A DNA stretch of 64,000 nt from CAWKGC01 sp963849005 (GCA_963849005.1 CAWKGC010000024.1:1-64000); one strand, 5' to 3'. Shown: positions 45,178 to 55,291, numbered from the stretch's first letter. Numbers and translations: made by a program. Notes: generated by a model not told the origin, from the letters alone.

Positions 45178-46464
45178 TTACTTCTTCGGTGCTTCGGCCG
45201 GCTTGGCGGGAGCTGCGGCCGGAGCGGCTGCCGGTGCTGCTGCCGGTGCTGCTGCCGGAGCGGCGGCGGGTGCTGCGGCGAACGGGGTCGACACGCCGTT
45301 CTTCACCACGGACACCGGGGCGATCTTGCCATCCTTCATCTTGAAGATGGTGATCTCGGCATCCTTGCGGTCGCCCTTGGCATCGAACTCGACCTTGCCG
45401 GTGGCGCCGGGGAAGCTGATGGTGAAGACTTCCGGCGTGAATTTGGCCGGATCGACCGAGTTGGCCTTCTTCATCGCTTCGATCATGGCGTTGGTGCCGT
45501 CGTAGAAGTACGGGGCGTACTGCTTCACTTCGCCGTACTTGGCGTTGAACGCCGTCAGGAACTCCTTGCTGGCGGCTTCGGCCGGCAGTCCTGCCTGAGA
45601 GCAGACCAGGCCTTCAGCAGCCGGGCCGGCGAGCTTGGCCATCTCGTTGGTGCAGGCGCCGTCGCCGAAGGCAACCGCGGCCTTGATGCCCAGTTCACGG
45701 GCCTGCTTGAGCAGCGGGCCGCCGGTGGCGTCCATGCCGCCGTAGAAGATCACGTCCGGGTTCTTGGCCTTCACCTTGGTCAGGATGGCCTTGAAGTCCG
45801 TTTCCTTGTCCGTGGTGCGCTCGCGGCCGACGATGGTGACCTTGCCGGCCTTCAGCGTCTTCTCGACTTCGTTGGCGAGCCCTTCGCCGTAGGCGGTCTT
45901 GTCGTCGATGATCGCGACTTTCTTGCCCTTCAGTTCGCCGGCGATGAACGCGGCGATCGCGGGACCTTGCTGGTCATCGCGGCCGACGGTGCGGAACACG
46001 TTCTTCATGCCGCGCTCGGTGAGCGTCGGGTTGGTGGCCGAGCCGGAGATCACCGGGATGCCGGCCTTGGCGTAGATCTCGGAAGCGGGGATGGTCACGC
46101 CGGAGTTCAGGTGGCCGATCACGGCCGCGACCTTGGCGTCGACCAGCTTCTGCGCGACGGTGGTGCCCACTTTCGGGTCGGCCTGGTCGTCTTCGCTCAT
46201 CATTTCGAATTTCACCAGCTTGCCGTCGATCTTGATGCCCTTGGCGTTGGCCTGGGCGATGGCGAGCGCGACGCCGTTCTCGTCGTCCTTGCCGAGGTGG
46301 GCGATGCCGCCGGTCAGCGGGCCGGCGTGGGCGATCTTGACGATGATGGTCGGTTCAGCCGCAGCCTTGGGGGCTTCGGCCTTTTTGGGCTCTTCTTTCT
46401 GGCCACAGGCGGCCAGGGCCAGGGCGGCCGCGACGGCGAGGCTCAGTTTGTAGGACGATTTCAT
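45178..46464 (-). CDS. livJ: Branched-chain amino acid ABC transporter substrate-binding lipoprotein
   Basis: 428 residues. Lipobox LALAAC places the lipidated cysteine at residue 20, so it is tethered rather than free. The type I periplasmic-binding fold (Peripla_BP_6) is clear: VKIAHAGPLTGGIAHLGKD, VIGHLNSGVTIPASEIY, SGSATNPTLTERG, DDKTAYGEGLANEVEKTLK. The mature N-terminus has a charged linker (KEEPKKAEAPKAAAEP), and the C-terminus ends in about 25 residues of repeated AAAP (398-425) followed by KPAEAPKK, which most homologues lack. It has its own strong promoter and terminator. Specificity for leucine, isoleucine and valine is inferred from context. Confidence 0.92.
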   Translation of the reverse strand: MKSSYKLSLAVAAALALAACGQKEEPKKAEAPKAAAEPTIIVKIAHAGPLTGGIAHLGKDDENGVALAIAQANAKGIKIDGKLVKFEMMSEDDQADPKVGTTVAQKLVDAKVAAVIGHLNSGVTIPASEIYAKAGIPVISGSATNPTLTERGMKNVFRTVGRDDQQGPAIAAFIAGELKGKKVAIIDDKTAYGEGLANEVEKTLKAGKVTIVGRERTTDKETDFKAILTKVKAKNPDVIFYGGMDATGGPLLKQARELGIKAAVAFGDGACTNEMAKLAGPAAEGLVCSQAGLPAEAASKEFLTAFNAKYGEVKQYAPYFYDGTNAMIEAMKKANSVDPAKFTPEVFTISFPGATGKVEFDAKGDRKDAEITIFKMKDGKIAPVSVVKNGVSTPFAAAPAAAPAAAPAAAPAAAPAAAPAKPAEAPKK

Positions 46465-46526
46465 GGGTTCTCCAGGGGAAAAAGCGGGGGGAAAAGGGGT
46501 TCTTGGGGTGTAAATGCAAGCCCAAA

Positions 46527-46555
46527 ATTATGCGGAATGGCCCCCTTTATGTCAA
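46527..46555 (-). promoter_or_regulatory. Strong sigma-70 promoter of the Liv binding-protein gene
   Basis: TTGACA (46555-46550) and CATAAT (46532-46527) on the minus strand with a 17-bp spacer. It is the best consensus promoter in the window. It lies 63 bp upstream of the start codon, which has GGAG at a good distance. Confidence 0.85.
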
Positions 46556-46583
46556 TTTTCCCTTTTCGGCTCCCCAGGGGCGC

Positions 46584-46609
46584 AAAAAAGCCGGCGCGAA
46601 GGCCGGCTT
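46584..46609 (-). terminator. Rho-independent terminator after the cytochrome c gene
   Basis: Minus-strand stem of 8 bp (AAGCCGGC / GCCGGCTT) with a 6-base loop, followed by four more T. It ends the cytochrome c transcript 20 bp after the stop and insulates it from the Liv promoter. Confidence 0.85.
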
Positions 46610-46629
46610 CGGGCGGTGCTTGCGACCGG

Positions 46630-46938
46630 TCACATCGCGAGTATCCATTTCACGAGCGTCTTCACGTCGTCGTCCTTGACGGCTGCGTTCGGCGGCATCG
46701 GGACGGGGCCGAAGGTGCCGGAGCCGCCCTTCTTCACCTTTTCCGCAAGCAGGGCTTCGGCGTCCTTGTTGCCCTTGTACTTGGCGGCGACGTCCTTGTA
46801 GGAAGGCCCGACGATTTTCTTGTCGACGGCATGGCAGGACGTGCAGCCGGACTTCTGCGCGAGCTCCATGTTGGCGAAGGCATTGCCGCCGGCGAGCGCG
46901 GTGCCGAGCGCGGCGATGGCGAGGACGGATTTCTTCAT
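46630..46938 (-). CDS. Small class I cytochrome c (c551/c8 type)
   Basis: 102 residues. Signal peptide MKKSVLAIAALGTALAGGNAFA. The single heme site SGCTSCHAVDKKIVGPSY is near residue 31, and the axial methionine is in GPVPMPPNAAVKDDDV near 80. It probably carries electrons in the periplasm between the bc1 complex and a terminal oxidase or reductase. AAGGAG lies upstream of ATG 46938. Own terminator downstream. Confidence 0.93.
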   Translation of the reverse strand: MKKSVLAIAALGTALAGGNAFANMELAQKSGCTSCHAVDKKIVGPSYKDVAAKYKGNKDAEALLAEKVKKGGSGTFGPVPMPPNAAVKDDDVKTLVKWILAM

Positions 46939-46967
46939 TTGCAAAGGGCTCCTTGGTCGAAAGCGAT

Positions 46968-48990
<2,023 letters not shown>

Positions 48991-49018
48991 CCGCGAATTA
49001 TGCGGGATGCCGACCTGG

Positions 49019-49070
49019 AACCGCCGATGAGGCCGTTCATTCGTCATTCCGGGCTTGACCCGGAATCCAG
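49019..49070. repeat. Solo fragments of two repeat families
   Basis: AACCGCCGATGA (49019-49030) is a truncated arm of the GxxExxY-element family. Directly after it, 49042-49070 is a half copy of the CCGGAATCCAG family (ATTCCGGGCTTGACCCGGAAT). They lie just upstream of the complete MITE-like copy B. Confidence 0.7.
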
Positions 49071-49081
49071 AAAAGCGAATT

Positions 49082-49213
49082 AACCGCCGATGAACGCCGA
49101 TGAACGCCGATAAGACCCTGATGGTTGGTGCCAACCACGAACATTGCAAGAATGCGATCAAACCCTGATCTTGCTTCGCTTTTATCGGCGTTCATCGGCG
49201 TTCATCGGCGGTT
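49082..49213. repeat. MITE-like unit with 34-bp inverted repeats (copy B)
   Basis: Arms 49082-49115 and 49180-49213 match over 34 bp with one mismatch, around a 64-bp centre without a gene. The inner left flank, CCCTGATGGTTGGTG, matches that of copy A (CCTTGATGGTGGGTG), so the two units share more than their arms. It fills the gap between the YyaL-type gene and the EamA exporter gene, which converge on nothing here (both are on the minus strand). Confidence 0.85.
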
Positions 49214-49233
49214 CCAAATGCCTTTGCGAGCGC

Positions 49234-50119
49234 TCAACCGGCGGCCGCCTTGGTGGGCAAGCGAAGCAAGCCAAGGATCAAGCCGCAGCCGAGGAGGATG
49301 ATGGCGCCGCCCAGGATCCGCCCGGGAGTGAGGCGTTCGCCGAGCAGCAGCACGCCCCAGAAAACGCCGAAGACGGGAACGAGCAAGGTGACGGTCATGG
49401 CGCGAACCGGCCCGACATCGGCGATCAGCCGGTAGTAGAGGATGAAGGCGATGCCGGTGCTGAGCACGCCGAGCGCGAGCACGGAAAGCCATGCCACGGC
49501 GGGAACGGGCGCGGCAATGAGCTGCCAGGGCGCGAAAGGCGCGGCGAGCAGCGCGGCGAAGATGGACGCGCCGGCGGCAACGCCCATCGGCGGCGCGTCC
49601 TTCAGGTACACCTTGGTATAGACGCTCGAATAGCCATAGAGGACCGAGGCGCTCACCGACATCGCGCACGCAAGCAATTCTGCGGAAGACATCGGCCGGG
49701 GCGTCCAGCCGACCAGCACGGCGATGCCGGTGATGCAAAGCGCGATGCCGATCACTTTCGGCGCGGTGAGCCGCTCGTGGATCCAGATCGAGGCGATCAC
49801 CGCGGAGAAAAGTGGCGAGGTGGCATTGAGTATCGCGGCGGTGGAGGCGTCGATGTCGCGCAGCGCGAAGCCGATCAGCGTGATCGGGATGGCCACGGCG
49901 ACGGCGCCGATGAACAGGTAATGCTTCCAGAAGCGCAGGAACGCGACCGGCTGGCGCATGACTCGCCGCGAAGGCAAGCAGCATCGCGCCTGCGACCAGC
50001 GTGCGCCCCTCGACCATCGCGAGGGAACCCACGTGCGGCTCGGCCACGCGCATGAAGAGATACGACGCGCCCCACAGTGCCGCAAGCGTCACCAGCCGCG
50101 CGTAATCGGCAGGCCTCAT
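49234..50119 (-). CDS. EamA/DMT-family transporter (one apparent frameshift)
   Basis: About 294 residues with ten hydrophobic helices after repair. It is a drug/metabolite exporter of unknown substrate. It starts MRPADYARLVTLAALWGASYLFM (ATG 50119). The frame shifts near 49966, after GAMLLAFAA; removing one base gives RVMRQPVAFLRFWKHYLFIGA and the rest to LLRLPTKAAAG. Two EamA repeats are visible (SYLFMRVAEPHVG and YGYSSVYTKVYLKDAPP). It overlaps ogt by 4 bp, so it is on the repair-gene transcript. Confidence 0.86.
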
Positions 50120-50598
50120 GCGGCGCGCGCGCCCTCGAGGCCGAGCAGTTTCGTCTTCCGGTCGAGGCCGCCGGCGTAACCGGTGAGCGCGCCTTTCGCG
50201 CCGACGACGCGGTGGCAGGGAATCACGATCGAGAGCGGGTTGCGTCCGGTGGCCGCTCCTGCCGCGCGGGCGGCGTCGCCGTTGCCGGCGCGCTTGGCGA
50301 GTTCCGCGTAGCTCATCGTCTTGCCGAACGGGATCGCGGCGATCTCGCGCCAGATGCGCTGCTGGTATTGCGTGCCGTGGGGCGCGAGCGGCAGGTCGAA
50401 GCGGTCGCGCTTGCCGGCGAAATATTCGTCGAGCTGCTTCCGGCAGCGCACGATCGGCGCAGACGCGGCGTTCTCGCGCCATCCGGAGATGTCCGGGAAG
50501 TACTTCTGGCCTTCGAACCACAGGCCGATGATGGCGCCATTCTCCGCGGCGGCGAGGATGTCGCCCAGCGGCGAGGGGATGCGTGCGTAGTCGATCAT
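50116..50598 (-). CDS. ogt: Methylated-DNA-[protein]-cysteine S-methyltransferase
   Basis: Repairs O6-alkylguanine by transferring the alkyl group to its own cysteine. 160 residues from ATG 50598. The active site is IPCHRVVGAKGALTGYAGG near residue 130, the helix-turn-helix region is FGKTMSYAELAKRAG and the arginine finger follows. The start overlaps the Ada-AlkA fusion stop by 4 bp, so the two repair activities are made together. Confidence 0.95.
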   Translation of the reverse strand: MIDYARIPSPLGDILAAAENGAIIGLWFEGQKYFPDISGWRENAASAPIVRCRKQLDEYFAGKRDRFDLPLAPHGTQYQQRIWREIAAIPFGKTMSYAELAKRAGNGDAARAAGAATGRNPLSIVIPCHRVVGAKGALTGYAGGLDRKTKLLGLEGARAA

Positions 50599-52034
50599 GG
50601 TTTCTTCTCCAGTGATTTCCACAAGTGGATGACGGCGTAGGCGCGCCACGGGCGCCAGCGCTCGGTGTGTTTCAGCGCGGCGGCGGGCTTCATGCCGAGC
50701 GCCTTGATGAGCGCGACGTCGGGATGCGGGAAGGCATCGGGCCAGGAGAGCGCGCGCATGGCGATGTATTGCGCGGTCCAGGCGCCGATGCCGGGGAGCG
50801 TCTCGAGTGCCGCGAGCGTCTCCTCGATATCCGCGCCGGTGCCCAGATCGAGTGCGCCGCTGTCGATTGCCTGAGCCATCGCGATCAATGCCCGCGCGCG
50901 CGCCGAGACGATGCCGAGCTTCGCGATGTCGCCGTATTCGAGTGTGGCGATCCTCTCCGCGGAAGGGAACAGGTGCGTCACGCCATCGAACGGCGTTTCG
51001 AATGGCTCGCCGAATGCAGCCGCGAAACGCCCGGCAATCGTGGTCGCGGCCTTCACCGTGATCTGCTGCCCGAGGATCGCGCGCACCGCGAGCTCGAAGC
51101 CGTCGAAGCTGCCGGGAAGTCGCAGCCCCGGATTCGGGCTCGCAAGATCGCCAAGAACGGAAGCGATCTCCGCCGGATCGGCATTGAGATCGAATGCGCG
51201 TTTCGCGCGCGCGAGCAGCGGCGGGATGCAGGGCGCGAGCGACGCGCTGACGTCGATGCGCAGCGCGTGCTTCTTCGTCGCCGGCTGGGCCTCGAGCCAA
51301 CCGGCGAGGATCCTGCCGCCGTGCGCGATGCGGATCGCGCGGCGGTAGCGCTTGCCGCTGACGCTTTCCACGCCGGCGACCGAACGCTTTTCCAGGAATG
51401 CGAGCAGCGCCGACCAATCATAAGGCGGCCGGTAGCCGAGTTCGAAAGTGAGCCGGTCACCCACGCCGTTCGCCAATCTCGACTTGCGGAGCGCGCTTGG
51501 CGTCAGGCGGTAGCGCGTGCTGAAGAGGTCGTTGAAGCGGCGCACGCTGGCAAACCCGCTCGCGAACGCGGTGTCGGTGACGGAAAGCTGCGTGTCGGTG
51601 AGCAGGCGCTTGGCGAGCAGCAGTCGCTGCGTCTGCGCGAACTCGATCGGGGACACGCCGTACTCCTGCTGGAAGACGCGGCGCAGGTGCCGGTCGGTGA
51701 CCTTGAGCTTGCCGGCGAGTCCCGCGACGCTGTCTTCCTCCAGCCGCCCGTCCTCGATCAGGCCCGCGACCGATTGCGCGAGGCGCGCGTTGGCATCGAC
51801 CGCGGAATTGCCCGGCGCAAGTTCCGGCCGGCAGCGCAGGCACGGCCGGAAGCCGCCGGATTCCGCGGCCGCCGCGCTGGAAAAGAACGAGCAACTCGCG
51901 CGCTTCGGCGTCCGGGCCGTGCACACCGGGCGGCAATAGATGCCGGTGGACTCCACGCCCACGAAGAAGCGCCCGTCGAAGCGGGTATCGTGGGCGACAA
52001 GGGCCTTGTAGCAAAGGTCTGCGTCGAGGAGCAT
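50595..52034 (-). CDS. Ada N-terminal / AraC / AlkA fusion, DNA-3-methyladenine glycosylase II
   Basis: 479 residues with three parts. Residues 1-80: Ada methylphosphotriester-binding zinc domain with all four cysteines (GIYCRPVCTAR and FRPCLRCRPELAPG). Residues about 85-185: AraC-type helix-turn-helix (LKVTDRHLRRVFQQEYGVSP, FASVRRFNDLFSTRYRLTP). Residues about 195-479: AlkA N-domain and HhH-GPD glycosylase with LPGIGAWTAQYIAMRAL and the catalytic Asp in FPHPDVALIKALGM. It should sense methyl damage and excise 3-methyladenine, and may activate its own operon. A tight palindrome covers the ribosome-binding site. Confidence 0.93.
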   Translation of the reverse strand: MLLDADLCYKALVAHDTRFDGRFFVGVESTGIYCRPVCTARTPKRASCSFFSSAAAAESGGFRPCLRCRPELAPGNSAVDANARLAQSVAGLIEDGRLEEDSVAGLAGKLKVTDRHLRRVFQQEYGVSPIEFAQTQRLLLAKRLLTDTQLSVTDTAFASGFASVRRFNDLFSTRYRLTPSALRKSRLANGVGDRLTFELGYRPPYDWSALLAFLEKRSVAGVESVSGKRYRRAIRIAHGGRILAGWLEAQPATKKHALRIDVSASLAPCIPPLLARAKRAFDLNADPAEIASVLGDLASPNPGLRLPGSFDGFELAVRAILGQQITVKAATTIAGRFAAAFGEPFETPFDGVTHLFPSAERIATLEYGDIAKLGIVSARARALIAMAQAIDSGALDLGTGADIEETLAALETLPGIGAWTAQYIAMRALSWPDAFPHPDVALIKALGMKPAAALKHTERWRPWRAYAVIHLWKSLEKKP

Positions 52035-52051
52035 GGAGGCATTATGCCTCC
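52035..52051 (-). promoter_or_regulatory. Perfect palindrome over the ribosome-binding site of the Ada-AlkA gene
   Basis: GGAGGCATAATGCCTCC on the minus strand ends one base before the ATG start. It has 8-bp arms and a one-base centre. The GGAGG at its 5' end is too far upstream to be an ideal Shine-Dalgarno sequence (12 bp) but could pair with the arm next to the start codon. It is a candidate operator or translational switch. Confidence 0.55.
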
Positions 52052-52173
52052 GGACGGCGGTGTCGACTCGCTGTTTTCGGACATTGAAATCGGGAGCGGG
52101 ACGGGGAACTACAATGCGGCCCATGTCGGGCAAGTGACGGAACGAATGTGCCAGCCGGGCTTTGGAGGTGAAC

Positions 52174-52899
52174 TTGAGAAACGGTAAATGGGCGAGTTCC
52201 ATCGTGCTTGGCATCGCCGCAACCTTTTGTGGCGCCGCTCCGGTGCGCGGGCTTGCTGCCGATTGGTATGTCGGCTTGGCAGGAGGCTATTCAAGCGCAG
52301 ACGCCTCGAAGCTCGGCAGTGACTACGAACAAGTCGGGGTCGGCTTCGTGCCGAGGCAAATTACCTCGAGCTATTCCGATCAAAGCCATGGCGCCTGGAA
52401 GGCGCTCGCGGGCTGGCGTGCGCTGCCCTATCTGGGCCTGGAATTGAGCTACGCGGATTACGGCAGCCAGACCTTCGGATACACGGGTGTGCGGTTCGAT
52501 CCGGGCGCTCCACCGCCCTTCATAAGGGTTGAACAATCGCGTTCGGCACGCCGATCGATTACGGCCTGGGGTGCCGATATCCTCGGAATCTGGCCGATTG
52601 CGCCCGGGTTCGAAATACTGGCTGGAATCGGGGTGGCGAAAGCGAAGGTCGAACTTTCCATCGAGGGTACCAATCGCGATTCGCTCTTTCTTACCCCGGT
52701 GAGTTCCTCCGATAACAGCACCAATACGGTAGCGAGGTATTCTATCGGGGCGAACTGGATGCCAACAACGGAGTGGATCGTTCGCGTGAATTACGAATAT
52801 CTCGATAAGGTCGGGCAGTCCTATCAGCGAGGCTCCGACGCGGGTACGGGAATCTCGGCGCAGCAGACGCTTTGGCTTTCCGTCATCAGGCAGTTCTAG
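52174..52899 (+). CDS. Outer-membrane beta-barrel protein
   Basis: 241 residues. A TTG start at 52174 is chosen because GGAGG lies 5 bp before it. Signal peptide RNGKWASSIVLGIAATFCGA, cut near APVRGLA. The mature part alternates polar and hydrophobic residues in strands (DWYVGLAGGYSSADAS, WKALAGWRALPYLGLELSYA, FEILAGIGVAKAKVEL) and ends with an aromatic residue (LSVIRQF), as outer-membrane barrels do. It fits the OmpA-like/porin_OMP small-barrel group with eight strands. Its GC content and codon choice are visibly lower than those of its neighbours, which suggests recent transfer. Function unknown. Confidence 0.8.
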   Translation: MRNGKWASSIVLGIAATFCGAAPVRGLAADWYVGLAGGYSSADASKLGSDYEQVGVGFVPRQITSSYSDQSHGAWKALAGWRALPYLGLELSYADYGSQTFGYTGVRFDPGAPPPFIRVEQSRSARRSITAWGADILGIWPIAPGFEILAGIGVAKAKVELSIEGTNRDSLFLTPVSSSDNSTNTVARYSIGANWMPTTEWIVRVNYEYLDKVGQSYQRGSDAGTGISAQQTLWLSVIRQF

Positions 52900-52939
52900 T
52901 TCGTCGTGAAAGGAATCTGTCTAACCCTGGCTTGAATCC

Positions 52940-53317
52940 ATGGCGAAACGCAGCGAATTTGCCGAGCACGTGACGGAAATGATGCGCGCCTTCGGCCCGG
53001 TCGAGGCGCGCGCGATGTTCGGCGGCCACGGCATCTACCATCGCGGCACGATGTTCGCGTTGATCGCGCAGGACGCGCTCTACATCAAGACCGACGAAGC
53101 CAACCGACCGGAGTTCGAGGCGCTCGGCCTCGGGCCCTTCGTGTACCAGGGCAAGGACGGCGAGCCGATGACGCTCTCCTACTGCTCGGTACCGGAAGAG
53201 GCGCTGGAAAGCCCGGCGGTGATGGCCGAATGGGCGCGCTCGGGCTATGCGTGCGCGATGCGCGCCGCGGCGAAGAAGGCGAAGAAGATGACGAAGGCGA
53301 AGAAGGCAAAGAAATAG
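52940..53317 (+). CDS. TfoX N-terminal domain protein
   Basis: 125 residues. The TfoX_N fold is clear: FAEHVTEMMRAFGPVEARAMFGGHGIY (in part MFGGHGIY), FALIAQDALYIKTDE, FVYQGKDGEPMTLSYCSVPE. The C-terminal domain of competence regulator TfoX/Sxy is missing. Instead there is a lysine/alanine tail (KKAKKMTKAKKAKK) that could bind nucleic acid. Single-domain members are common and not shown to control competence. Confidence 0.88.
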   Translation: MAKRSEFAEHVTEMMRAFGPVEARAMFGGHGIYHRGTMFALIAQDALYIKTDEANRPEFEALGLGPFVYQGKDGEPMTLSYCSVPEEALESPAVMAEWARSGYACAMRAAAKKAKKMTKAKKAKK

Positions 53318-53356
53318 CGCTAGGCGGCGGCGACGGATCGACCTGGGGTCAGGGTG

Positions 53357-53395
53357 TTGCCTCAGATGCAGTCATTGATTACAATGACATCATTG
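53357..53395 (+). promoter_or_regulatory. fitAB promoter with overlapping operator repeats
   Basis: TTGCCT (53357-53362) and TACAAT (53380-53385) with a 17-bp spacer. Three alternating hexamers, TCATTG (53372-53377), CAATGA (53382-53387) and TCATTG (53390-53395), make overlapping inverted repeats across the -10 element. This is the expected layout for autorepression by the FitA antitoxin. Confidence 0.75.
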
Positions 53396-53415
53396 ATTGC
53401 ATTGGAGCAGCAACC

Positions 53416-53664
53416 ATGGCCAGCATCACCATTCGCGATCTCGACGAACGCACCAAGAGCCGCCTTCGCATCCGCGCGGCACACCACAGCCGCTCGATGG
53501 AGGACGAGGCGCGCACGATTCTCCGAAACGCCTTGTCCGAGGATGCGCCGATTGCGAAGGACCTCGCGAGCGCGGTTCACGAGCGGTTCAAGCCGCTGGG
53601 CGGCGTTGAACTTGTCCTTGCCGTGCGCGAGCCCATGAGAGAACCACCCAAGCCCGGCAAGTGA
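53416..53664 (+). CDS. fitA: FitA-like ribbon-helix-helix antitoxin
   Basis: 82 residues. N-terminal ribbon-helix-helix DNA-binding motif: MASITIRDLDERTKSRLRIRAA. The middle part HHSRSMEDEARTILRNAL is typical of FitA/Phd-like antitoxins of PIN toxins. The C-terminus should wrap the toxin. The stop overlaps the toxin start (GTGA), giving coupled translation. Confidence 0.9.
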   Translation: MASITIRDLDERTKSRLRIRAAHHSRSMEDEARTILRNALSEDAPIAKDLASAVHERFKPLGGVELVLAVREPMREPPKPGK

Positions 53665-54079
53665 TCATTCTCGACACCAACGTGCTTTCGGAGTTGATGA
53701 AGGCCTCCCCGTCGGTGAGCGTCGTTGGCTGGGTGGCGGCGCAATCCCCATCGAGCCTGTACATCACGAGCGTGACGCAGGCCGAAATCCTCCATGGCAT
53801 CCTGCTCCTGCCTTCCGGCAAGAAACGCAACGCCATCCACGCCGCTTCGGAGGCAATGTTCGCCACCGAGTTCAGGGGGCGGATTCTTGCATTTGACAGT
53901 GACGCGGCAGCGCCCTACGCAAAAATCGCGGCCGACCGGCGTCGCCTGGGCACCCGATCTCGCAGTTTGACGCGCAGATCGCGGCGATTGCGCTGTCAGC
54001 CCGGGCAACGATCGCGACACGAAACGTGGCGGACTTCAAGGACTGCAACGTCAAGGTCGTCAATCCCTGGGACGCTTGA
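53661..54079 (+). CDS. fitB: FitB/VapC-type PIN-domain ribonuclease toxin (one apparent frameshift)
   Basis: 139 residues after repair, GTG start. PIN-domain acids: IILDTNVLSELMK (Asp near 5), TQAEILHGILLLP (Glu near 42) and, in the next frame, ISQFDAQIAAIALS (Asp near 100), then RNVADFKDCNVKVVNPW. The frame shifts near 53950; one added base restores LGHPISQFDAQ. The read-through product would lack the last acidic residues. It is either a sequence error or an inactivated toxin kept with its antitoxin. Confidence 0.86.
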
Positions 54080-54093
54080 GCGCGAGGTGAGGG

Positions 54094-55281
54094 TCACGCG
54101 GCGGCGATCGCGCGCGCTGCGCGGCGGCGCATGCCCAGCCACGCGAGTGCTATGACGATGGCGGCCAGCATCGGCAGCGCCACCCAGTTGAGCGTGTTCC
54201 AGCCCTTCGCGTTCACCAGCACGCCGGATGCGAACGACGAAGTCGCGGTAACGCTGAAGATCAGGATCTCGTTCATGCCCTGCGTCTTGGCGCGCTCGTT
54301 CGGTCGGTACGCCTCGGTCATGAGCGCGGTCCCGCCGACGTAGAGGAAATTCCAGCCCGCGCCCAGCAGCACGAGGGACGCCATGAAGTGCGAGACGAGC
54401 TGGCCCGAGAGGCCGATCACGACGCACGCGACCATCAGCAGCGCGCCTGTGAACATCACGGTAAGCACGCCGAAGCGCTTGATGAGCGACCCGGTGAAGA
54501 ACGAGGGGCCGAACATCGCGATCACGTGCGCGGAGATCACGCTTGCCGCGGCGGAATAGGGATGGCCGCAGAAGCCCATCGCCAGCGGGGTCGCGGTCAT
54601 CAGCAGGTTCATCGCGCCGTATCCCAGTGCCGCACCGACTACGGCGACGAAGAACACGGGCTGCGCCATGATCTCGGCCATCGGGCGAGGCGGCTCCGCG
54701 AACTCGGCCTGTTTCGCCTCGGGAATCTGCAATCGCGCGAGGATCGCCATCGCGACCAGGCAGAACACCATCAACGAGGCATAGGAGAGCAGGAACGGCG
54801 GTTGCGATGCGTCGCGAGTGAACTTGCTCAACTCCGGGCCGACGATGCCGCCCACGAGGCCCCCCGCCATCACATAGGAGATCGCCTTGGCCTTGAAGTC
54901 GGTTTGGGCCGCGTCCGCCGCGGCGAAACGGTAGTACTGGCCGAACGCGTTGTAGGTGCCGAGCACCATCGTGCCGGCGCACAAGGTCCAGAAGCTGGAC
55001 GTGTAGATGCCGAAGGTCGCGATCGCCGCGCCGACGATGCCGAAGATGCAGCCGGCGAGGAAACCCCTGCGCCGCCCGATGCGCTTCATCAACAGCGACG
55101 CCGGTATGGTGCTCGCCGCCGCGCCGATGATGTAGGACGTCGCCGGAAGCGTGGCCAGCATCTTGTCGGCAGCGAGCATGTAGCCCGCCAGCCCGTTCAT
55201 CGCGACCAGCGTGACGTTGTTGGTAAAGAGCAGCGCCTGGCAGCAGGCGAGCAGGAAGACGTTCTTGCGGGTCGAATCCAT
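54094..55281 (-). CDS. Major facilitator superfamily transporter
   Basis: 395 residues with about 12 hydrophobic segments, starting MDSTRKNVFLLACCQALLFT. The loop 2-3 signature is degenerate (LLMKRIGRRRGFLAG). The first half contains GTYNAFGQYYRFAAADAA, found in a group of MFS proteins of unknown substrate. No regulator is adjacent. The upstream region shared with the divergent aldo-keto reductase gene consists almost entirely of a repeat. Confidence 0.88.
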   Translation of the reverse strand: MDSTRKNVFLLACCQALLFTNNVTLVAMNGLAGYMLAADKMLATLPATSYIIGAAASTIPASLLMKRIGRRRGFLAGCIFGIVGAAIATFGIYTSSFWTLCAGTMVLGTYNAFGQYYRFAAADAAQTDFKAKAISYVMAGGLVGGIVGPELSKFTRDASQPPFLLSYASLMVFCLVAMAILARLQIPEAKQAEFAEPPRPMAEIMAQPVFFVAVVGAALGYGAMNLLMTATPLAMGFCGHPYSAAASVISAHVIAMFGPSFFTGSLIKRFGVLTVMFTGALLMVACVVIGLSGQLVSHFMASLVLLGAGWNFLYVGGTALMTEAYRPNERAKTQGMNEILIFSVTATSSFASGVLVNAKGWNTLNWVALPMLAAIVIALAWLGMRRRAARAIAAA

Positions 55282-55291
55282 CGGCAGGGAA

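Noticed and set aside
52940..53317. Competence regulator TfoX/Sxy
   Set aside because: Only the N-terminal domain is present, followed by a lysine-rich tail; naming it a competence regulator would go beyond the evidence.
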